Shown: in pieces, positions 1-7,162 of the stretch
Position numbering within the stretch: position 1 is the first letter of the stretch
Layout of the letters: each line of letters opens with the position of its first letter
Source of the DNA: CAZNSX01 sp964575845
GTDB lineage: Bacteria; UBA8248; CAZNSX01
Assembly: GCA_964575845.1 (NCBI GenBank)
Contig: CAZNSX010000005.1
Location: forward strand, 186,001 to 250,000
DNA: 64,000 bases
Reading direction: 5' to 3'
Program-made: the position numbers and the translations under genes
The notes under the pieces: generated by a model
Told to the model about the DNA's origin: nothing
What the model saw: only the letters and a program-made list of their open reading frames with translations
The model's database searches: none

Positions 1-1465
1 CCGATACCGCGATGGACCCAACGCGGCCCAGCATCTCGGTCCCCAGGACCTGCCTCTCGGCCGTGGAAAAGGGGATATAAATGATATCATCTTGGTCGGT
101 GCCATGGGATGACTGGCCGAGGCGCTCCATCACGCCTATGACTTTCATGGGGACATTTTTCAGACGGATTATCGCGCCCAGCGGGTCCTCTCCGGGGGAG
201 AAGAGGTTTTCCACGACCGTCTCCCCCAGCACGGCCACCTTGGCCGCACTCGCCATGTCGCTCTCGGTAAATAGCCTTCCTCTGGAGGCTGAAGAGTTGC
301 GGACTCTGAAATAACCGGGCGTGACGCCCGAGATGGCCGTGTACCAGTTAAAGGCACCCCTGCCCACTTGAAGGGCCCTCCGATTCCCGTAGCCCACCTC
401 CTCTACCGTCTCTATCTCCTCCTTTATGGCACGGGCATCATCCGCGGTCAGTGCCAGTGCCCCGCCGAGGCCCGTCCTCACCCCTCCCCGGGTCCGGCTT
501 CCGTTGAGCACGACGAGCATGTTTGTCCCGAGCCGAGCTATCTGCTCCTGCATGGCGCGGCTTGCCCCCTGCCCTATGCTTATGAGAGCAATGACGGAGC
601 CTATGCCGATGATAATACCCAGCATTGTCAGGGCCGAGCGGAGTCTATTCCTGAAGAGGTTAAAGAGAGACGTCCTCAGAGTATTGACCATGAGGCTTGC
701 CAGAAGGGTTGGGGATCGGCCATCGCCCGGCTCCTGGGTTTTCTTTTGGGGAGCGGCTTTCGGAGAAGGTGGAGGAGCTTTTCCATCCGCCCTGTCTTCT
801 TTCACCTGGCCATCTATGACGAGCACTTTTCTTCGCGCATAGGCGGCGATGTCGGCCTCGTGCGTCACCAGGATTACCGTTATGCCCCCCTCATTGAGCT
901 TGGAGAGAAGCTCCATTATTTCCCGGCTGCTGCGGCTATCGAGGTTTCCCGAAGGCTCATCGGCAAAGAGAACCGAAGGCTCATTCACGAGGGCGCGGGC
1001 TATGGCCACCCGCTGCTGCTGGCCGCCGGATAGCTGGCTGGGATGATGGCCGGCCCGGTCGGCGACGCCCACAGCCTTGAGGGCCTCCATCGCGTTCCCT
1101 CGCCTTAAAGCTGGGGGTATGCCTCGGTAGACAAGGGGGACTTCCACGTTCTCCAAGGAGGTGGTACGCGGAAGGAGGTTGAAGTTTTGAAAGACAAAGC
1201 CAATGGTGCGGCCCCTGAGGTCGGCCAGGGCATTGGCATCAAGGCCCGATACATCCCGGCCTTTGAGGAGATAGTGACCCTCTGTGGGCGTATCGAGACA
1301 GCCCAGGATGTTCATGAGGGTAGTCTTCCCCGAGCCCGAAGGGCCCATGATGGCCAGAAACTCCCCCTCCTCTATCGCCAGGGAGACCCCCCTCAGGGCC
1401 TCTACTGCGACATCACCGAGGCGGTAGGTTTTCTTCAGGTCTTGAATCTCGATAAGAGGCTGCAC
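1..1465 (-). CDS. macB: MacB-type ABC transporter, ATPase fused to permease (partial)
   Basis: Read on the minus strand from a GTG at 1465, an uninterrupted frame of about 488 codons runs off the left window edge, so the C-terminal half is missing. The N-terminal ABC ATPase has Walker A GPSGSGKT (about residues 41-48), Q-loop FVFQNFN, signature LSGGQQQR, Walker B VLFADEPS and H-loop VTHE. A Pro/Lys/Gln-rich linker leads into a MacB permease part with the first membrane helix (LTMLGIIIGIGSVIALISIG) and the start of the periplasmic domain. GAGAGGAAAG lies 6 bases upstream of the GTG, 17 bases after the macA stop, so the two form an operon. Such pumps work with a TolC-like channel to export macrolides, lipopeptides or other periplasmic substrates; the substrate here is unknown. 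Confidence 0.9.
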   Translation of the reverse strand, partial: MQPLIEIQDLKKTYRLGDVAVEALRGVSLAIEEGEFLAIMGPSGSGKTTLMNILGCLDTPTEGHYLLKGRDVSGLDANALADLRGRTIGFVFQNFNLLPRTTSLENVEVPLVYRGIPPALRRGNAMEALKAVGVADRAGHHPSQLSGGQQQRVAIARALVNEPSVLFADEPSGNLDSRSSREIMELLSKLNEGGITVILVTHEADIAAYARRKVLVIDGQVKEDRADGKAPPPSPKAAPQKKTQEPGDGRSPTLLASLMVNTLRTSLFNLFRNRLRSALTMLGIIIGIGSVIALISIGQGASRAMQEQIARLGTNMLVVLNGSRTRGGVRTGLGGALALTADDARAIKEEIETVEEVGYGNRRALQVGRGAFNWYTAISGVTPGYFRVRNSSASRGRLFTESDMASAAKVAVLGETVVENLFSPGEDPLGAIIRLKNVPMKVIGVMERLGQSSHGTDQDDIIYIPFSTAERQVLGTEMLGRVGSIAVS

Positions 1466-1482
1466 GGCTGACTTTCCTCTCC

Positions 1483-2862
1483 CTAGCGGTGCCTGGGGCC
1501 ACCGAAGCCCGGCGGCATGGACCGCGACGCCCTCTCCTCCCCCGGCCGCGCAAGGCCCACGATGACCTCATCCCCCTCCCGAAGTTTCCCCGCCGCGACC
1601 TCTGTAAATTGCTCCTCCGACAGGCCCATCCGGATGGGCACGGGCTTGGGCTTGCCCTCAGGGCTCAGAACCCATACCCTGCGGCGCGAAGGGTCAGGGC
1701 TCCTTCGCGGCTCTGCCCCTGCGCCTTGGGGAGGAGCTTGAAGTCCTTGAGGCCTGAAGCGCAGCGCAGCGTTGGGGATTCTGAGAACTCCTTCCCGCTT
1801 GACTGCCTCTATGGATACATCGGCCGTCATCCCCGGCCTGAGAAGAAGGTCTTGGTTCTCCACGCTCACCACAGTCACATAGGTGACCACGTTCTGGATA
1901 GCCACCGGGGCCTGCCTCACCTCGGATACCAGCCCGACGAACTGCCTGCGCGGGTATGCATCCACTGTGAAGAGAGTCCGCTGGCCTGGCTTGACCCTGC
2001 TTATATCGGCCTCGGGCACGTTCGTCTCGACCTGCATCTTCGTGAGGTCTTTGGCAATGATGAAGAGAGTTGGGGCCTGGAGGCTTGCGGCCACAGTCTG
2101 ACCAACGTCCACATTTCTTGAGATGACTACCCCGTCAATGGGGGAACGTATTACAGTGCGGCTGAGGTTCACCTCCGCCTGCCGGAGGGAAGCCCTCGCC
2201 TGCTTTACCTGGGATTGGTAGGCGGCCACCTCTGCCCTATTCGCTCGTATCTGCGCCTCGCTTGCCTTTACCTGAGCAGCCGCAGCAGAGAGCTGAGCTC
2301 GGGCGGCATCAAGCTCCGCAACCCGCACTTCCCAGCCGGCGCGTGCTGTATCCTCTTCACTCTTGGCCAGAATCCCCTCCTGCACAAGGCGCAGGACCCG
2401 GTCTAGGCTCGTCTTGGCCTCCCCCACCTGGGCCTCGGCCTTGGCGAGGCCCGCCCTCACGTCCTCCTGCCTGGCCTTGGTGCTCTCCAGGTTGGCCCGC
2501 TCCTTCTCCAGAGCTGCCCGTGCGTTATCGAACTTTCGTTGGGCGTTCTCGAGGCTAGCCCGATTCTGTTCCATCTGGGCCTTGAATAGGTCCTGGTCCA
2601 GCTGGGCGATCACCTCGCCCTCCTTCACCTCGGAGTTGAAATCGGCAAAGAGCTTCTGGATTGTTCCCGATACCTGGGAGCCTACCTGGACGGTGATGAC
2701 AGGGTTGACGGTCCCCGTGGCTCTCACGAGCTGGGTCACATCTCCTCGGGTGACCTTTTCCGTCTTATAGAGCGCCTTACTCTCTGACCTCCACCCCCAG
2801 TACCAGGCACCGAGGCCCGCAATGACGAGCACAAGTATCAGGAGAATGAGCCACTTGCGCAT
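1483..2862 (-). CDS. macA: MacA-like periplasmic membrane fusion protein
   Basis: A 459-residue HlyD/RND-type adaptor. It starts with an uncleaved signal anchor (about residues 4-23), followed by a barrel-sandwich half (VTRGDVTQLVRATGTV), a long alpha-helical hairpin rich in Ala, Glu and Gln (about 85-225), the returning lipoyl half (SRTVIRSPIDGVVISRNVDVGQ) and a beta-barrel/membrane-proximal region. It should bridge the MacB permease, whose gene follows 17 bases downstream, and an outer-membrane channel that is not in the window. Length and order fit the MacA family. A low-complexity Pro/Arg/Gly insert near 370-395 (PPQGAGAEPRRSPDPSRRR) is unusual. Confidence 0.9.
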   Translation of the reverse strand: MRKWLILLILVLVIAGLGAWYWGWRSESKALYKTEKVTRGDVTQLVRATGTVNPVITVQVGSQVSGTIQKLFADFNSEVKEGEVIAQLDQDLFKAQMEQNRASLENAQRKFDNARAALEKERANLESTKARQEDVRAGLAKAEAQVGEAKTSLDRVLRLVQEGILAKSEEDTARAGWEVRVAELDAARAQLSAAAAQVKASEAQIRANRAEVAAYQSQVKQARASLRQAEVNLSRTVIRSPIDGVVISRNVDVGQTVAASLQAPTLFIIAKDLTKMQVETNVPEADISRVKPGQRTLFTVDAYPRRQFVGLVSEVRQAPVAIQNVVTYVTVVSVENQDLLLRPGMTADVSIEAVKREGVLRIPNAALRFRPQGLQAPPQGAGAEPRRSPDPSRRRVWVLSPEGKPKPVPIRMGLSEEQFTEVAAGKLREGDEVIVGLARPGEERASRSMPPGFGGPRHR

Positions 2863-3234
2863 GGTGGGCTGCCCCTTAAAAGAGGGAAGGGAAACTCTTC
2901 AAAATATCCCTTGTTTAGACGCTCAGGGGTTCCTCTACCTCTTATTTTAAGTGAGTTTGAAAAAATTTATTAGGTAAATTTTCGGATAGCCCGGGTCAAC
3001 GCAAGAGGGGAGGTTGGAGGTCAAGCGACATGAGGAGGAGCTTATCGATGGTAGTTTTTTCACCATGAGCTTCTCGCGGCAAGCTTCTCACCAAGAGCCC
3101 CAAGTGAGGCCTCGCTCAGGTCATTTGGGTTACAGAAAATTTTCGGTTGCCAGAAAGTGAGTCCTGGGGTAATTTCGGGTCTTGCTGGCAGGCCACGGCT
3201 TCAGTTCAAGAAGATCTTCCCGAGGGCTTTCCTT
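2863..3234. other. Divergent intergenic region between macA and pxpA
   Basis: This 372-base gap separates the two divergent operons. It is locally A+T rich around 2940-2990. On the minus strand a TTGACC element at 2994-2999 lies at a plausible distance upstream of macA, but the matching -10 is poor, so I do not call a promoter. No RNA gene or clear repeat was seen. Confidence 0.4.
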
Positions 3235-4008
3235 ATGTCCACGATTATCGACATCAACTGCGATATGGGCGAGAGCTTCGGCATATTCAAGATAGGCAGG
3301 GATGAGGAGGTGATGGGCTACATCACAAGCGCCAACGTCGGCTGCGGCTTTCATGCTGGTGACCCCCACGTTATGCGAAAGACGGTCGCCCTCGCAAAGG
3401 AGCACGGCGTAGCGGTCGGCGCCCACCCGGGCTTCCCCGACCTCCTCAGCTTTGGCCGCAGAGAGATCAAGGTAACCCCCCAGGAGCTGAAAGACTATAT
3501 CCTCTACCAGGTAGGAGCCCTCAAGGCCTTTGTCGAAGCCGCAGGCCTCAAGCTCCAGCACGTAAAACCCCACGGCTCCCTCTACATGATGGCCCTGAGG
3601 GATGGGGAGCTTGCCCGCGCCGTGGTTGAAGCCATAAAGGAGGTGGGCCCCGAGCTCTTCCTCCTCACCATGGGGGGGACAGAGCAGTACCGAGCCGCCC
3701 AGGAGCTGGGGCTCCCCGTCGTGGGGGAGCTCTACGCAGACCTCGACTATGCCCCTGACGGCACCCAGATAATAAAGAGGAGGCACGAAGCCCTCGACCG
3801 CGAGGAGGTGACCCAGAAGGTCATCCGGATGCTCAAGGAAGGCAAGGTCAGGGCGAGCCACGGGAAGGATATAGAGGTCAGGGGCAGCACCCTTTGCGTT
3901 CACGGGGATAACCCCGCCGCCATCGAGATTCTCAAGTCTCTCCGGGAGGCCTTTGATAGGGAGGGAATCCGGGTGGCCCCCCTTTGGGAGCATCCCTCCC
4001 CATCCTGA
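3235..4008 (+). CDS. pxpA: 5-oxoprolinase subunit A (LamB/YcsF family)
   Basis: A 257-residue LamB/YcsF protein. The start at 3235 gives the conserved N-terminus MSTIIDINCDMGESFG; a longer upstream reading has no family similarity. Further hallmarks are SANVGCGFHAGDP, VAVGAHPGFPD and VKPHGSLYMM. With PxpB and PxpC it forms the ATP-dependent prokaryotic 5-oxoprolinase, which opens 5-oxo-L-proline (a glutamine/glutathione breakdown product) to glutamate in the cytoplasm. The next gene starts 14 bases after its stop, so this is the first gene of a compact operon. Confidence 0.93.
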   Translation: MSTIIDINCDMGESFGIFKIGRDEEVMGYITSANVGCGFHAGDPHVMRKTVALAKEHGVAVGAHPGFPDLLSFGRREIKVTPQELKDYILYQVGALKAFVEAAGLKLQHVKPHGSLYMMALRDGELARAVVEAIKEVGPELFLLTMGGTEQYRAAQELGLPVVGELYADLDYAPDGTQIIKRRHEALDREEVTQKVIRMLKEGKVRASHGKDIEVRGSTLCVHGDNPAAIEILKSLREAFDREGIRVAPLWEHPSPS

Positions 4009-4022
4009 GGGGACTCCAGGCC

Positions 4023-4799
4023 ATGCTCTACGAGAAAACAAAATACCTCTGGGCCGGAGACCGGCACCTCACCGTGGAGATAGGCGATGAGATGAGCCTC
4101 CGGGCCAACTTCCGGGTGCTGAGCCTGGATACGGCCATAAAGGAGGCCGGGATAGAGGGGGTCATCGAGACCCTTCCCGGCTGGAGGTCTGTGCTCATCC
4201 ATTTCGACTCCTTGAGGATTCGGGTGGAGGAGCTCATCGAGCGCCTGATAGAGGTTGAGGCCGGGATGGGAACGATCTCCGAGCTGCCCTCCCGCCTTAT
4301 CGAGATCCCAGTGCGCTACGGCGGCAGGTGGGGGCCGGACCTGGCCTTTGTCGCCGAGGTGAACCGCCTCTCGGGCCCCGAGGAGGTCATCGAGGTTCAC
4401 TCCTCGTCCCAGCAGTGGATAGGCATGGTGGGCTTCACCCCAGGCTCTCCCCAGTCGATGTTCTTCAGGGCCGAGAGGACCCTTAGTGCCCCCAAGTATC
4501 AGCGGGTAAGAACCTACACCCCCGAGGGGACCATAGGCCTCGGGGGCTCCCTCACGGCCATCTATCCCGTGCCGAGCCCAGGGGGCTACCAGATGCTCGG
4601 CCTGACACCCGTCCCAATCTATGACCGCTTCCAGAGCCTCCCCGATTTTGAGCGCTCGCCCATACTTCTCAAGCTCGGGGACAGGGTGAAGTTCATCCCC
4701 ATTGATGACGCCCAATGCGAGGATCTCCGCCAGCAGGTGAGGGAGTGTGTCTACCGCTTCAACATAAAAGAAGAGATGGTCTCGGTCGAAGGGGAATGA
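4023..4799 (+). CDS. pxpB: 5-oxoprolinase subunit B (KipI family)
   Basis: A 258-residue KipI/PxpB protein. I place the start at the ATG at 4023, with GAGGGG upstream, because an earlier in-frame start would overlap pxpA and add unrelated residues. Family features include an N-terminal alpha/beta half and the C-terminal cyclophilin-like half with VGFTPGSPQSMF and GSLTAIYPVPSPGGYQMLG. It pairs with PxpC; the two resemble the carboxyltransferase-like domains of urea carboxylase. The Bacillus KipI homologue was first described as a KinA inhibitor, but the pxpABC linkage favours the metabolic role. Confidence 0.92.
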   Translation: MLYEKTKYLWAGDRHLTVEIGDEMSLRANFRVLSLDTAIKEAGIEGVIETLPGWRSVLIHFDSLRIRVEELIERLIEVEAGMGTISELPSRLIEIPVRYGGRWGPDLAFVAEVNRLSGPEEVIEVHSSSQQWIGMVGFTPGSPQSMFFRAERTLSAPKYQRVRTYTPEGTIGLGGSLTAIYPVPSPGGYQMLGLTPVPIYDRFQSLPDFERSPILLKLGDRVKFIPIDDAQCEDLRQQVRECVYRFNIKEEMVSVEGE

Positions 4800-4802
4800 G
4801 CC

Positions 4803-5786
4803 TTGGGAGAGCAAGCCTTTGAGGTAGTGGAGCCGGGCCTTTTCACCACGGTGCAGGACCTCGGCCGCGACGGATATATAGCCACGGGCATACCCCCCTC
4901 GGGCGCGATGGATGAGGTGAGTCTCAGGGTTGGGAACCTGCTCGTGGGGAACCCTCCCGGCGAGGCGGGCCTTGAGATGACAGTTATCGGCTCAAAGCTC
5001 AGATTCCTTCGGGAATGCCTCATTGCGGCCACGGGCGCCGACATGATGGCCACGCTTAATGGGGAGCCCCTTGCCCTCTGGCAGTCGGTGATGGTGAGCG
5101 AGGGAGACCTGCTCGCCTTAGGCATTGTGAGAGAGGGCTGCAGGGGGTATCTCTCCATCGCCGGGGGGGTAGATGTGCCGGCTCAACTCGGCAGTAAATC
5201 CACCTATGTCATGGGAAGGCTTGGCGGCTATCGGGGAAGGGCCTTCAAGGCGGGGGACATCCTGGAGGCGGGAGCCCCACGCGAGCCCATAAAGGAGCTT
5301 GCAGGAAGGCGCCTAAAGCCGGAGCTCATCCCCTCCTATCCTTCTGAGAGGGAACTCCGGGTCATCCTGGGCCCGCAGGACGATTACGTGGATGAGATGG
5401 GGATTGCCACCTTTCTGGGCGAGGTCTATACTGTCTCCTCCAAGGCCGACCGCGTGGGCTACCGGTTCGAGGGGCCTCCGCTTACCTTCCGACAGATGGA
5501 TAAACCCCTTGAGGCCGGCTCTGACCCCTCCAACATAGTCGATGACGGCATCCCCGTGGGCGGGATGCAGATACCCGCGGGGCTCGAAATTATCTGCATG
5601 GGCCGAGACGGCGTCACCATGGGGGGCTACGCCAAGGTCGCCTGCCTGATCACGGCCGACATGGAGCGCATGGGCCAGCTCAAGACGAATGACAGGGTCC
5701 GCTTCAGGGAGGTGAACCACAAGCAGGCCGAAAAGGCCCTGAGGGAGCAGCTTTCGAGGGCCGCGCCCGATAACATAACCGGCTGA
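4803..5786 (+). CDS. pxpC: 5-oxoprolinase subunit C (KipA family)
   Basis: A 327-residue biotin-dependent-carboxyltransferase-like (KipA/PxpC) protein. It begins with a TTG at 4803, three bases after the pxpB stop, with AAGGGGAATGAG as ribosome site inside the end of pxpB. Typical motifs are FEVVEPGLFTTVQDLGRDGY, GIPPSGAMDEVSLRVGN and, late in the protein, NIVDDGIPVGGMQIPAG. It completes the ATP-dependent 5-oxoprolinase. The closeness to the biotinyl carrier gene 17 bases downstream may reflect the family's ancestry with urea carboxylase domains. Confidence 0.92.
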   Translation: MGEQAFEVVEPGLFTTVQDLGRDGYIATGIPPSGAMDEVSLRVGNLLVGNPPGEAGLEMTVIGSKLRFLRECLIAATGADMMATLNGEPLALWQSVMVSEGDLLALGIVREGCRGYLSIAGGVDVPAQLGSKSTYVMGRLGGYRGRAFKAGDILEAGAPREPIKELAGRRLKPELIPSYPSERELRVILGPQDDYVDEMGIATFLGEVYTVSSKADRVGYRFEGPPLTFRQMDKPLEAGSDPSNIVDDGIPVGGMQIPAGLEIICMGRDGVTMGGYAKVACLITADMERMGQLKTNDRVRFREVNHKQAEKALREQLSRAAPDNITG

Positions 5787-5803
5787 GGGGTGGGAGCCGC
5801 ATA

Positions 5804-6013
5804 ATGGAGCTTAGAGCGCAGTTCCCCGCCAGGGTCATCGAGGTGAAGGTAAAGAAGGGTGATGAGGTGAAGCTGGGCGATACCCTCCTCGTCGTAGAGC
5901 TCATGAAGATGCACCAGGAGGTCCTCTCCGAGGGAAACGGCAGGGTGAGGGCCATCCATGTGGCAGAAGGCGACGCCATGGCCGTGGGGCAGGTGCTGGT
6001 GGAGTTGGAGTGA
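5804..6013 (+). CDS. Biotin/lipoyl carrier domain protein (BCCP-like)
   Basis: A 69-residue stand-alone biotinyl/lipoyl domain. The modification loop reads VELMKMHQEV with Lys in the MKM context, giving the standard half-barrel spacing from the N-terminal start to GQVLVELE at the end. It is the last gene of the pxpABC operon, 17 bases after pxpC. The MKM context favours biotin over lipoate. No biotin carboxylase or transcarboxylase gene is present here, so its partner must lie elsewhere. Whether it serves the 5-oxoprolinase complex is unknown. Confidence 0.85.
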   Translation: MELRAQFPARVIEVKVKKGDEVKLGDTLLVVELMKMHQEVLSEGNGRVRAIHVAEGDAMAVGQVLVELE

Positions 6014-6065
6014 GGACCAACCTGTCTTTGAGCGTAAGTGGAGAACTGAAGAAATCCTTTTGTGC

Positions 6066-6094
6066 TTGAGGATACTTTATTGAGGAGTTATTAT
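6066..6094 (+). promoter_or_regulatory. Putative sigma70 promoter for the ietAS-like operon
   Basis: TTGAGG at 6066-6071 and TATTAT at 6089-6094 are separated by 17 bases. The start codon of the AAA ATPase gene lies 33 bases beyond the -10. The stretch is A+T rich relative to the pxp operon, consistent with an independently transcribed accessory module. Confidence 0.5.
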
Positions 6095-6126
6095 TATAAA
6101 TGTAAGGAATCTAATGGAATGTTCTC

Positions 6127-7140
6127 ATGGCCCGCGGTGAGCTAATTCGAAAGCTGTTTCTGAGCCACAATCGTGGCAGCGAAGAGGAATTTCGCGCCAT
6201 CGCCCTCGAAATCGTTGCCGAGGAACAGAAGAAAAATAACCATCAGCTCGCCAAAGACCTACTCCGGATCTTGGAAAACTCTGCCACATACAACCTATTT
6301 CCGAAGTCCGCCAAAGAACTAGGAGGGCTGCCCAAGGATCGTGAACGTCAAACCCTCCTTGTTGATGTCCGTCACCCAGACCGCTGCCTAGCTGACATTA
6401 TCCTGAAAACGGAAGATAAGGAAGTTATTCTTCGGATCATTGATGAATACCGGAAGTCCGAGTTACTTCGGACACATGGGCTGGAACCCAAGAAAAAGCT
6501 TCTTTTTTGCGGCCCGCCTGGTTGTGGCAAGACTCTTTGCGCAGAGATCATCTCCCGAGAGCTAGGCTTACCTCTTCTGTACACACGGTTTGACGCTATA
6601 GTGTCCTCTTATCTTGGAGAGACAGCTGCAAATTTAAGGAAAGTATTTGACTACGCCGCGAGTGGACATTGGGTCGTCTTTTTTGACGAGTTCGACGCAA
6701 TTGGCAAAGGAAGAGATGATGTCAATGAGCATGGTGAAATCAAGAGAGTAATCAACAGCTTTCTCCAGCTGCTTGACAGCTTTCGGGCTTGGAGCTTACT
6801 GATCGCAGCTACAAACCATGAGTGGTTGCTGGACCCAGCTTTATGGCGAAGATTTGATGAGATTATCCACTTCCCCCTGCCTTCTGTTCATGACATCCGA
6901 GCCCTTCTTTCAATGAAACTGAAGAACTTTCCCCACAAGGACTTGGACATTAAGGCCCAAGCATCCCGACTAAAAGGCATGTCCCATGCCGACGTCGAGA
7001 GGGTCTGTCTGGATGCGATCAAGACTTGTATCATCGAGGACAAGGAATCTGTCGATCACTCAGTCTTCGATCGGGCTCTATTGCGTCAGAAGGCCCGCTT
7101 GGAGATAACCCGCAAGGCTTTAACGAAGAAGAGCACATAG
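6127..7140 (+). CDS. ietA: AAA+ ATPase, IetA-like
   Basis: A 337-residue AAA+ protein. An N-terminal helical region (1-110) precedes a classic AAA module: Walker A GPPGCGKT (129-136), pore loop SSYLGE (160-165), Walker B VVFFDEFD (183-190), sensor 1 ATN (228-230) and arginine finger RRFD (241-244). It is followed 22 bases later by a subtilisin-like protease. That pairing is the IetA/IetS arrangement first described for Agrobacterium plasmid incompatibility and later reported as an anti-phage system. The role proposed for the ATPase is to restrain or target the protease. Base composition is more A+T rich than the flanks, suggesting horizontal acquisition. The family assignment rests on the pairing and domains, not on a search. 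Confidence 0.82.
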   Translation: MARGELIRKLFLSHNRGSEEEFRAIALEIVAEEQKKNNHQLAKDLLRILENSATYNLFPKSAKELGGLPKDRERQTLLVDVRHPDRCLADIILKTEDKEVILRIIDEYRKSELLRTHGLEPKKKLLFCGPPGCGKTLCAEIISRELGLPLLYTRFDAIVSSYLGETAANLRKVFDYAASGHWVVFFDEFDAIGKGRDDVNEHGEIKRVINSFLQLLDSFRAWSLLIAATNHEWLLDPALWRRFDEIIHFPLPSVHDIRALLSMKLKNFPHKDLDIKAQASRLKGMSHADVERVCLDAIKTCIIEDKESVDHSVFDRALLRQKARLEITRKALTKKST

Positions 7141-7162
7141 ACCATCTTGAAGGGCAGGTAGA

